DNA of 5,705 nt. Origin: Candidatus Gastranaerophilales bacterium. Its GTDB lineage: Bacteria > Cyanobacteriota > Vampirovibrionia > Gastranaerophilales > Gastranaerophilaceae. The stretch lies in assembly GCA_021205645.1 (NCBI GenBank), contig JAJPXE010000243.1, forward strand, positions 1 through 5,705. Direction: 5' to 3'. The translations under genes were made by a program, and so were the position numbers. Shown piece after piece: positions 1-5,698 of this stretch. Below the pieces are notes generated by a model. That model ran no database searches and was not told the origin of the DNA. It worked only from the letters and a program-made list of their open reading frames with translations. The first letter of the stretch is position 1; every line of letters begins with the position of its first letter.

Positions 1-1
1 T

Positions 2-50
2 AACAATGTTCAATTAATTTAGTGTTTGCGAAAAAATTTTAATTTTTTGC
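2..50. repeat. AT-rich palindrome, copy A of the dispersed repeat, 3' of valS
   Basis: AACAATGTT (2-10) and the palindromic GCGAAAAAATTTTAATTTTTTGC (28-50, A-run/T-run arms) lie 21 bases beyond the valS stop. Read on the minus strand, the palindrome, CGCAAAC and AACATTGTT occur in the same order as in copy B at 3794-3851, with a two-base difference in spacing. It could fold in valS mRNA, but no T-tract follows the stem on the minus strand, so a standard intrinsic terminator is not supported. Confidence 0.5.
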
Positions 51-70
51 TGTCCGCCTTAATCAATAAC

Positions 71-2731
71 TTATTCTGACAATGATTTTATCAGGTCTTT
101 AATGACAATCTCCTGTGATATAAGTTCTTCTATTCTTGATTTTGTTTGTTCAATCAGTTCTTGCGGTGCGTTTGACACAAATTTTTCATTGTTCATTCTG
201 CACTCAAGCGAAGTTTTTTCGTCCGTAAGCTTTGCCAGTTTTTTCTCCTGTCTTGCAATCTCTGCATTTATGTCGATTAAATCTTCAAGCGGAACTATAA
301 GCTTAGATGATGATACAACGGATACTGCCGATTTTTTCGGCAGCGGAGCATTTATATCGTTATAACTTATATTTTCAACTTTTGCCAAACGTCTGATATA
401 AGACTCTATTGCCTCAAATACAGGCTTTTCATCTTTTTCCGCCCTGATTTCAACATTGATTGTCGTTGATGCCGGGATATTAAAACTTTGCCGCAGATTT
501 CTTAATGATGTAATTGTATCAAATACAAGCTCCATTTCCTTTGATTCTTTCAAAAAATCTAATTTTTTATCATAAACAGGGAATTTCGAAACAATAATTG
601 CAGGAGTTTTACAGTTGTCTGCTTTTGGTATAAGCTGCCATACTTCTTCTGTAATATGCGGCATTACAGGGTGAAGCATTCTTAATGACATATCAAGAAC
701 ATATCTCAAAACCCTTTGTGTATTGGCTTTTAAACTTTCATCTCTCAATTGGATTTTAGCAATTTCTACATACCAGTCACAGTATGAATTCCAGAAGAAA
801 TCATACAGTACATGAGCGGTTTCGCCTATTCTGTAATTCTCAATATTACTGTTAACAAGTTTTGCGGCGGAATTAAGTTTATCTAAAATCCATTTATCTG
901 CAATAGTAAGATTGTCGAAATCAATATCCTTGCCGTCGACACCGTCAAGGTTCATTAGAACAAATCTTGAAGCGTTCCAGATTTTATTGGCAAAATTTCT
1001 TCCGTATTCAAATCTGTCATCGCTTACTTTAATATCCTGACCGCCATATGTACAGAGTGAGGTCATAGTAAATCTCAGGGCATCACAACCGTATTTATCG
1101 ATAATTTGAACAGGGTCAATTGTGTTTCCTTTGGATTTAGACATTTTTTGTCCTTTTTCGTCACGGATAAGCCCGTGAATATAGACGACAGGAAACGGTG
1201 CCTTTCCGGTGAATTCAAGCCCCATAGTAATCATTCTTGCAACCCAGAAGAAAATTATATCAAATCCTGTCACAAGCACTGATGTCGGGTAGAATTTTTT
1301 AAAGTCGTCCGTTTCACTGTTGGGGAAACCCATAGTGGAAAACGGCCACAATCCTGACGAGAACCACGTATCAAGACAATCAGTGTCTTGAGTATATTTT
1401 TGAGGGTCAGGGTTTTCTTTTGCTACAACCATTTCTCCGGTTTCGTTATTATAAAAAGCCGGTATCTGGTGTCCCCACCAGAGTTGACGGGAGATACACC
1501 AATCCCGGATGTTTTCCATCCAGCCAAGATAATCTTTTTCCCAACGCTGCGGAACAAATTTAATCCTTCCGTCTTTAACTGCTTTGATTGCCTCCTCCGC
1601 TAACGGTTTCATCTTAACAAACCACTGCTCGGAAAGCAGCGGTTCAATTGTTGTTCCGCATCTCTGGCATTTACCGACATTGTGTTCGTGGTCTTTTGTA
1701 CGTAATAAGAAATTGTTATATTCAAGCATGCCAATAATTTTTTTGCGTGCTTCATATCTGTCAAGATTATGGAAATCCTGCGGGACTTCGCCGCAGGCTT
1801 TCATTTTCCCTTCTTCATCAATTACCCATACCGGTTTCATATTATGGCGTTTACCGACCTCATAGTCGTTAGGGTCGTGCGCAGGAGTAATCTTAACTGC
1901 ACCTGTTCCAAAGCTTCTGTCAACGTATTCATCGGCTATTATAGGTATTTCTCTGCCTGATAACGGAATAATAACCGTTTTACCGACCAACTCGGAGTAT
2001 TTTTTATCATCAGGGTGAACGGCAATCGCAACATCACCGAATATTGTTTCCGGTCTTGTTGTTGCAACAATAATTGCCCCTCTTTCATTTTTGAGCGGAT
2101 AAGAAATTTCCCATAAATGACCCTGTTCCGTCTTGTATTCGGTTTCTATGTCGGATATGGCACTTTGACATCTCGGACACCAGTTTACAATATATGCCCC
2201 TTTATAAATAAGTCCTTTGTTGTAGAGGGTTACAAACACCTCTTTGACAGCTTCTGAGCAGCCTTTGTCAAAAGTAAATCTTTCTCTTGAACGGTCAAAA
2301 GATGCACCTAATCGTTTAAACTGATTAAGTATTGTCGATTTGTGTTCATTTGCCCATTGCCAGGTTTTTTCAAGGAATTTTTCCCGCCCTAAATCGTGCC
2401 TTGTCAGTCCTTCTTTTCTCAGTTCTTTTTCAACAACCGCCTGAGTTGCGATACCGGCATGGTCGGTTCCGGGTATCCAGAGAGCCTCATAACCGCTCAT
2501 TCTGTGATAGCGGGTTAAAATATCCTGTAAAGTCCCATCCAAGGCGTGACCCATGTGCAATACACCGGTAACATTAGGAGGTGGAATGACAATCGAATAC
2601 GGCGGTTTTTTGCTTGAAGAATTCGCCTTAAAATAGCCGTTATCTTCCCAGAATTTGTATATTCTTGCCTCGGTTTCCTGTGCGTTATATACGGTCGGCA
2701 GCTCATCTGTTTTGATTTTTGTTTCTGTCAT
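71..2731 (-). CDS. valS: Valyl-tRNA synthetase (class I aminoacyl-tRNA synthetase)
   Basis: Cytoplasmic enzyme that charges tRNA(Val) with valine using ATP and hydrolyses mischarged Thr-tRNA(Val). The 886 residues match a complete bacterial ValRS. The class I signature PNVTGVLHMGH lies near residues 52-62 (HMGH 59-62), and KMSKS is at 529-533. The CP1 editing domain shows TTRPETIFGD (224-233) and GTGAVKITPAHDPNDY (275-290), with the acidic HDxxD motif. Two CxxC pairs (C185/C188 and C355/C358) suggest zinc ribbons. DWCISRQLWWGHQIP (410-424) is a family hallmark. The helical anticodon-binding domain spans roughly 615-760. The C-terminal tRNA-binding coiled coil is about 816-886. The start is supported by AAGAGG (2741-2746) nine bases upstream. 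No frameshift or missing motif is seen. The 140-residue gene lies 155 bp upstream on the same strand, so co-transcription is possible. No T-box leader is visible in that gap. Confidence 0.98.
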   Translation of the reverse strand: MTETKIKTDELPTVYNAQETEARIYKFWEDNGYFKANSSSKKPPYSIVIPPPNVTGVLHMGHALDGTLQDILTRYHRMSGYEALWIPGTDHAGIATQAVVEKELRKEGLTRHDLGREKFLEKTWQWANEHKSTILNQFKRLGASFDRSRERFTFDKGCSEAVKEVFVTLYNKGLIYKGAYIVNWCPRCQSAISDIETEYKTEQGHLWEISYPLKNERGAIIVATTRPETIFGDVAIAVHPDDKKYSELVGKTVIIPLSGREIPIIADEYVDRSFGTGAVKITPAHDPNDYEVGKRHNMKPVWVIDEEGKMKACGEVPQDFHNLDRYEARKKIIGMLEYNNFLLRTKDHEHNVGKCQRCGTTIEPLLSEQWFVKMKPLAEEAIKAVKDGRIKFVPQRWEKDYLGWMENIRDWCISRQLWWGHQIPAFYNNETGEMVVAKENPDPQKYTQDTDCLDTWFSSGLWPFSTMGFPNSETDDFKKFYPTSVLVTGFDIIFFWVARMITMGLEFTGKAPFPVVYIHGLIRDEKGQKMSKSKGNTIDPVQIIDKYGCDALRFTMTSLCTYGGQDIKVSDDRFEYGRNFANKIWNASRFVLMNLDGVDGKDIDFDNLTIADKWILDKLNSAAKLVNSNIENYRIGETAHVLYDFFWNSYCDWYVEIAKIQLRDESLKANTQRVLRYVLDMSLRMLHPVMPHITEEVWQLIPKADNCKTPAIIVSKFPVYDKKLDFLKESKEMELVFDTITSLRNLRQSFNIPASTTINVEIRAEKDEKPVFEAIESYIRRLAKVENISYNDINAPLPKKSAVSVVSSSKLIVPLEDLIDINAEIARQEKKLAKLTDEKTSLECRMNNEKFVSNAPQELIEQTKSRIEELISQEIVIKDLIKSLSE

Positions 2732-2756
2732 CTAAAAAATCCTCTTAATGTATTTT

Positions 2757-2770
2757 TCTTATCAATAAGA
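2757..2770. repeat. Short palindrome in the valS leader
   Basis: TCTTAT and ATAAGA form 6-bp inverted arms around CA, between the 140-residue gene and the valS ribosome binding site. It sits about ten bases upstream of the Shine-Dalgarno. A role as operator or leader hairpin is conceivable, but a stretch this short and AT-rich may be chance. Confidence 0.2.
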
Positions 2771-2886
2771 TACCACAAACAAAGATTAAAAATATCAAAT
2801 TCAAAAGATATAAGCCGGACAGGTATGTTCAGGCTATTTTATTTAATTGAATTTGCGGGTAAAATGTTATTTTAGCAAATTTAAAA

Positions 2887-3309
2887 TTAATAATATTCAT
2901 TGTCATCGGAGTCATCATCATCTTTTTGCAGGCGGGTTTCTTGCTTATTATGTTTTTTATCTTCTTTGTCCTCGTCAGGCGAAATACTTGAAATAATATC
3001 CTCAGCTTCTTCCATAATCTTCTTATAATCATTAAATCGCGTATATTTAGGCAGTTTAGAGTTAATAACGGAGGCAACATTCATCATCGCCAATGAATTA
3101 AGAGTTGCATTGAGCTGTGCGCTGTTATCCACATACTTGTTACTGTTTACCGCCTGTTGTTCTTCTTCGGCTGCATCGACACGTCCGTATTCTGTACCCT
3201 GACTTGCACGGTCATCGCTTGTCTTTGCTGCCGTTCCCGATATATCGCCGCTTTTGAAATTAAAAGCACCTGCTACACCGTAGAACCCTGCGGCTCTGTT
3301 GTCTACCAT
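2887..3309 (-). CDS. Hypothetical 140-residue protein with acidic C-terminal tail
   Basis: I do not recognise this protein. It is accepted as real because its ATG follows a strong Shine-Dalgarno (AAGAGG, 3317-3322) at seven bases, and because its composition is protein-like. The N-terminus (residues 8-18, FYGVAGAFNFK) is glycine- and aromatic-rich, but it is not a signal peptide and has no membrane span. Residues 20-60 are polar, Asp/Ser/Glu/Gln-rich and probably flexible. Residues 61-84 (AQLNATLNSLAMMNVASVIN core) look like an amphipathic helix. Residues 92-110 form a second likely helix. From residue 111 the chain is extremely charged, Lys/Asp/Glu-rich, ending in DDDDSDDNEYY. There are no cysteines. 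It lies upstream of valS on the same strand and diverges from the 489-residue hydrolase gene across a 606-bp spacer. Possibilities include a lineage-specific structural or adaptor protein, but no function can be given. Confidence 0.85.
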   Translation of the reverse strand: MVDNRAAGFYGVAGAFNFKSGDISGTAAKTSDDRASQGTEYGRVDAAEEEQQAVNSNKYVDNSAQLNATLNSLAMMNVASVINSKLPKYTRFNDYKKIMEEAEDIISSISPDEDKEDKKHNKQETRLQKDDDDSDDNEYY

Positions 3310-3426
3310 CGAGTTACCTCTTGTTTAGCGTTTTATCCTTTGCCCAGTGATGTGTCTTTGTTTATTTAAGCATACCCTTCCGCCTATTATTCTAAATCAT
3401 CCGGAAAGATTATTTTGCTAGCTCAT

Positions 3427-3449
3427 AATTGTAATTTTTACAATTGTAA
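3427..3449. promoter_or_regulatory. Operator-like overlapping palindromes (TTGTAA/TTACAA half-sites)
   Basis: AATTGTAA (3427-3434) and TTACAATT (3438-3445) are perfect 8-bp inverted arms separated by TTT. The second arm is also part of a perfect 12-bp palindrome, TTACAATTGTAA (3438-3449). There are thus three half-sites in 23 bp. The core TACAATTGTA fits the TACAnnTGTA operator consensus known for the BlaI/MecI/CopY repressor family. It lies about 120 bp upstream of the minus-strand 140-residue gene and could regulate that gene. In such AT-rich DNA a chance origin is possible, and no such regulator gene is in the window. Confidence 0.35.
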
Positions 3450-3680
3450 CAAAAATTAAGAGCATCTGTCTATAGATTACAAAGTAATTTTCATGTTTTT
3501 TGCAGGTGCAATACGGTTCAATGCCCTATATCTATTGAGTTTTGAGGGAATATTTTTGAAGTGCTAACTTTGGAATTATTTGTTGTTTAAAAGAAATATA
3601 ACGTGGTTTTGATAAAAAACTTTACTTAATAAAAATTAACATTATTTTATGTATGGATGGGTGCGGAAAAATCCCAAAAT

Positions 3681-3770
3681 TGCCGTGCGGAAGCGGGTGT
3701 AAAACGCACAGCGTTTTACACAGTCTGCCGTGCGGAAGCGGGTGTAAAACGCACAGCGTTTTACACAGTC
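3681..3770. repeat. Two perfect tandem copies of a 45-bp palindromic unit
   Basis: Copies at 3681-3725 and 3726-3770 are identical, each beginning TGCCGTGCGGAAGCG and ending CAGTC. The first five bases of the unit recur at 3771-3775. Each copy contains a perfect 11-bp hairpin: arm GTGTAAAACGC, loop ACA and the complementary arm (3697-3721 and 3742-3766). The unit is about 56% G+C, clearly richer than the surrounding AT-rich DNA. The motif GTGCGGAA also occurs once more just upstream (3661-3668). The hairpins are not followed by T-tracts, so they are not typical terminators. Confidence 0.9.
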
Positions 3771-3793
3771 TGCCGATTTGAAACCGTTCCCCT

Positions 3794-3830
3794 GAGTTTG
3801 CGAGAAAAATTTTAATTTTTTCACAAACTC
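3794..3830. repeat. AT-rich imperfect palindrome, copy B of a dispersed repeat
   Basis: GAGTTTG (3794-3800) and CAAACTC (3824-3830) are perfect outer arms. The interior continues as an A-run/T-run stem with a one-base irregularity. The sequence GTTTGCG-AG-AAAAATTTTAATTTTTT is nearly identical to positions 24-48. Shortly downstream, AACATTGTT (3843-3851) is the reverse complement of AACAATGTT at 2-10. Copy B is therefore related to the repeat at the left edge of the window in inverted orientation. Confidence 0.6.
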
Positions 3831-3860
3831 TATGAAGTAATGTAACATTGTTTAGTATAT

Positions 3861-3896
3861 TTGAAAGTGAGAGCGAATAATATACTTTAATAATAT
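3861..3896 (+). promoter_or_regulatory. Possible promoter for the EF-hand/CHAP gene
   Basis: TTGAAA (3861-3866) resembles a -35 box. TATACT (3881-3886) and TAATAT (3891-3896) resemble -10 boxes, but the spacings (14 and 24 bases) are not the usual 16-18. The stretch is the most promoter-like sequence directly ahead of the gene and lies just after the AT-rich palindrome. The call rests on position and composition only. Confidence 0.2.
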
Positions 3897-3898
3897 GT

Positions 3899-3902
3899 GA
3901 GG
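3899..3902 (+). promoter_or_regulatory. Weak, distant ribosome binding site of the EF-hand/CHAP gene
   Basis: The only purine-rich stretch before the ATG at 3916 is GAGG, 13 bases away. That is further than the seven and nine bases seen for the minus-strand genes here. No better upstream start is available in frame, and the N-terminal sequence from M1 (SLQDLFKSGLTREQF) looks genuinely coding. The start is therefore kept, with weak initiation inferred. Confidence 0.4.
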
Positions 3903-3915
3903 CAGTAGTTTAAAC

Positions 3916-5385
3916 ATGAGTGAGAATTATTCATTACAAGACCTATTTAAATCCGGTTTAACCCGTGAGCAGTTCATACAAAAATACAGTGAGTTGAAGA
4001 ATACTGACGGGACAAAAGCTTCATCCGTATTTGGCAATGGTATGGAGGGGGCTCTTGGTGAAATGTTTGATACTATCAATACTGACGGTAATGATACCAT
4101 AGATGAAAATGAAATAAGTTTGTTGATGGCATATTCCGATGACGGCGATAATAACAGTATTGTTTCAGAAAATGATTTAAAAGTACTGTATAATAAGGTT
4201 GCAGAAAATATTAAATCAAAATATACATCTACTAATCCTCAGGAAATGTATAATACTGCAATGCAAAACAGCGACATATTGAGTAATACATATATTCAGA
4301 ATTTGGCGGAACAGATTGAAATTCTTAACGAGTTAATTTCTTCCCGTCAAATAAATTCATCTAATCTTATCAATTCATTTCAATCCCGGATTGATAATCT
4401 GGTATTAAAAAGTACAAAACTAAGTACGGATTTTAAGAAAAAATACAAGGAGGCTTCAGATAAAGCAGCGAAGCTGCAAAGAGAGTATGATACACAAACC
4501 GGTACGGTACAGGAGAAATCCCAACAAATTCAATCTGCAAATGCTGAAGCTGAAATTATTAAGCATGAAATATCAGGACTTGACCCTGAAAAAGATAAGG
4601 ATGAAATATCATTAAGACAGAAAGAGCTTGATGGTTTGATGCAAAGACAAAATTCTTATAGTGAGGATTATTCATCTCTGTTATTAAATCAAAGCTCATG
4701 TGCAAAAGAGCTTTCAACAGCAAGAGGAACACTTAAAAAATTAGCAGAGGAGGCAAAAAATCAAGACAGTAGTATAAAATCACAAATCCAAAATTATCAG
4801 AATAACATAGAAACTGAAAAGTTATTGGCTGAAACAGAGATTAAAGGTTACAAGTCACAACTTGCTATATTACAGGCTGCACATGCTTTTGCAATAGCGA
4901 ACATTCCGAAGCAAACATCCGAAAGAAGTGTTGATACAAGTTCATTCCATAAAAATGATAATTTGATGAGTTTTGACGAATTAAGCAAAGAGGGATTGAA
5001 ATACTCAAGTGAAAACGGTCAAAAACTTGCGTGTCAGATCAGAAGTAAAGTTGTAGGATTTACCGGATATTGTTCAAGACATGTTGCAAATGGACTGGCT
5101 GCAACGGGTCTTGGTAATGAACGTACAGCTTCTGCGTGTTTAATGGACGATGAATTGCGGAATAATAAAAATTTCAGAGAGGTAAAAATTACATCGCAAG
5201 ACCAGCTAAAGAATTTGCCTGCGGGTTGTGTTGTAGTATATGAAGCGGGTGCTGCGGGGTATAATGCCAAACACGGTCATATTGAAGTAACGCTTGGTGA
5301 CGGAACGGCTGCCAGTGACGGTATCACACGGAATATGCGTTACAGCGGGAATATGTCGGTATTTGTTCCGGTCGAAAATGCCTGA
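3916..5385 (+). CDS. EF-hand / coiled-coil protein with C-terminal CHAP (NlpC/P60-like) hydrolase domain
   Basis: Predicted calcium-binding cysteine hydrolase of 489 residues, probably acting on peptidoglycan (inference). Residues 50-90 contain two EF-hand-like loops. The first is N55-x-D57-x-N59-x-T61-I62-D63-x-x-E66. The second is weaker (D76-x-D78-x-N80 ... D87). Residues about 125-325 are Gln/Lys/Glu/Ser-rich with heptad-like spacing, consistent with a long coiled coil broken near GLDPEKDKDE (221-230). The C-terminal 120 residues look like a papain-fold CHAP/NlpC-P60 domain. TGYCSRHVANGL supplies the likely nucleophile C386, LPAGCVVVYEAG (434-445) resembles the usual PGDVVVF-type strand, and KHGHIEVTLGDG (452-463) supplies the likely catalytic H455. 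D468 or N473 could be the third polar residue. There is no signal peptide, Tat motif, transmembrane segment or LPxTG. The 5' end has only a weak GAGG (3899-3902), 13 bases from the ATG. The gene runs divergently from the 140-residue gene and converges on a 53-codon gene. Confidence 0.93.
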   Translation: MSENYSLQDLFKSGLTREQFIQKYSELKNTDGTKASSVFGNGMEGALGEMFDTINTDGNDTIDENEISLLMAYSDDGDNNSIVSENDLKVLYNKVAENIKSKYTSTNPQEMYNTAMQNSDILSNTYIQNLAEQIEILNELISSRQINSSNLINSFQSRIDNLVLKSTKLSTDFKKKYKEASDKAAKLQREYDTQTGTVQEKSQQIQSANAEAEIIKHEISGLDPEKDKDEISLRQKELDGLMQRQNSYSEDYSSLLLNQSSCAKELSTARGTLKKLAEEAKNQDSSIKSQIQNYQNNIETEKLLAETEIKGYKSQLAILQAAHAFAIANIPKQTSERSVDTSSFHKNDNLMSFDELSKEGLKYSSENGQKLACQIRSKVVGFTGYCSRHVANGLAATGLGNERTASACLMDDELRNNKNFREVKITSQDQLKNLPAGCVVVYEAGAAGYNAKHGHIEVTLGDGTAASDGITRNMRYSGNMSVFVPVENA

Positions 5386-5465
5386 TTATAACGTATCGTC
5401 AGATACTGTTCACTGAATAACAAAAATGAAACATTTACTCCACCTCTTCTGTCATGATTGCTTTT

Positions 5466-5504
5466 CTGTTACATTGTATGTCAGGTAGTTAATTATATTT
5501 TTTT
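5466..5504 (+). terminator. Weak candidate terminator downstream of the EF-hand/CHAP gene
   Basis: A 7-bp stem (CTG plus ACAT pairing with ATGTCAG, two-base bulge, TGT loop, 5466-5484) is followed, after a 13-base gap, by a T-rich run ending near 5504. It lies about 80 bases beyond the stop codon. The bulge and the distance to the T-run make it a poor match to an intrinsic terminator. It also overlaps the 3' end of the convergent 53-codon gene. Confidence 0.2.
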
Positions 5505-5650
5505 GAAAAATCAGTCGTCACATATACTTTCGCAGCTGTTCCGTGTACACGCTTAAATTCTATCTCCTTTACTGTTGTTTCTCCTTTTTTAACTTCACAA
5601 TTCTCAGGCTCATAATTTATTAAAAATCGCATAAATTCTTTACTGAACAT
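5489..5650 (-). CDS. Small hypothetical protein, 53 residues
   Basis: This short reading frame starts MFSKEFMRFL and ends VTTDFSKKYN followed by TAA. The ATG (5648-5650) is preceded by a near-ideal AGGAG (5658-5662) at seven-base spacing, and that is the main reason to accept it. The product is charged and Lys/Glu-rich, with no signal peptide, no membrane segment and a single cysteine (C18). Residues 19-48 alternate polar and hydrophobic in a way that suggests beta strands. I recognise no family. It converges on the EF-hand/CHAP gene with a 103-bp gap. An AT-rich inverted repeat lies just upstream of its ribosome binding site. It could be an intact lineage-specific small protein or the N-terminal remnant of a longer gene. 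I favour the former because the start signals are intact. Confidence 0.6.
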   Translation of the reverse strand: MFSKEFMRFLINYEPENCEVKKGETTVKEIEFKRVHGTAAKVYVTTDFSKKYN

Positions 5651-5657
5651 TGAATAA

Positions 5658-5662
5658 CTCCT
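5658..5662 (-). promoter_or_regulatory. Shine-Dalgarno site of the 53-codon gene
   Basis: AGGAG on the minus strand lies seven bases before the ATG at 5648-5650. This is the strongest ribosome binding site in the window by match and spacing. It decides that the short downstream frame is probably translated. Confidence 0.65.
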
Positions 5663-5672
5663 ATACACAACT

Positions 5673-5698
5673 AACTTATGTATATAATAAGTTTTTTT
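5673..5698. promoter_or_regulatory. Inverted repeat upstream of the 53-codon gene
   Basis: AACTTAT (5673-5679) and ATAAGTT (5687-5693) are perfect 7-bp arms around GTATATA, followed on the plus strand by a T-run to 5698. On the plus strand this looks like an AT-rich intrinsic terminator. On the minus strand it overlaps TATATA-type -10 material and follows TTGATA (5698-5703), so it could equally be the promoter/operator of the 53-codon gene. The sequence does not settle which. The window ends seven bases later. Confidence 0.3.

Larger units (their letters stand above)
3310..3915. other. 606-bp divergent intergenic region
   Basis: This spacer separates the 140-residue gene (minus) from the EF-hand/CHAP gene (plus), so it should contain both promoters. 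From left to right it holds the Shine-Dalgarno of the minus-strand gene and the TTGTAA/TTACAA half-site cluster (3427-3449). An AT-rich stretch without recognisable genes follows (about 3460-3650). It ends with the 45-bp tandem repeat (3681-3770), the AT-rich palindrome (3794-3830) and the weak plus-strand promoter and start signals. No tRNA, rRNA or credible protein gene is seen in it. Confidence 0.8.

Noticed and set aside
2814..2834. Terminator between the 140-residue gene and valS
   Set aside because: GCC/GGC arms with mismatched interiors form only a poor hairpin, and no clean T-tract follows on the minus strand. Read-through into valS is as likely as termination.
2732..2886. T-box riboswitch controlling valS
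   Set aside because: The 155-bp leader lacks a TGGNACCGCG-type T-box motif, an obvious specifier stem and an antiterminator/terminator pair.
2829..3080. 83-codon minus-strand frame overlapping the 140-residue gene
   Set aside because: It overlaps the better-supported frame, which has a strong ribosome binding site. Its Ile/Lys-rich product and lack of start signals mark it as a shadow frame.
3493..3567. 24-codon plus-strand frame starting MFFAGAIRFN
   Set aside because: No Shine-Dalgarno lies upstream, and the frame is no longer than expected by chance in this spacer.
3649..3702. 17-codon plus-strand frame starting MYGWVRKNPK
   Set aside because: It has no ribosome binding site, is very short and runs into the 45-bp repeat. 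Its basic composition follows from the repeat sequence.
3681..3770. CRISPR array
   Set aside because: The two 45-bp units are directly adjacent with no spacers, and no cas genes are present. This is a tandem repeat, not an array.
3642..3848. 68-codon minus-strand frame with a tandem 15-residue repeat (ADCVKRCAFYTRFRT)
   Set aside because: It is only the 45-bp DNA repeat read through. The unit length is divisible by three, so the frame stays open automatically. No Shine-Dalgarno precedes the ATG, and the frame runs through two palindromic elements.
5393..5406. GTATC/GATAC hairpin just after the stop of the EF-hand/CHAP gene, as a terminator
   Set aside because: The stem is only 5 bp with a four-base loop, and no T-tract follows.
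5399..5455. Two tiny minus-strand frames (MTEEVE and MFHFCYSVNSI) in the convergent gap, the second preceded by a GGTGGAG-like site
   Set aside because: At 6 and 11 codons they are too short to distinguish from chance, despite the purine-rich stretch before the second.
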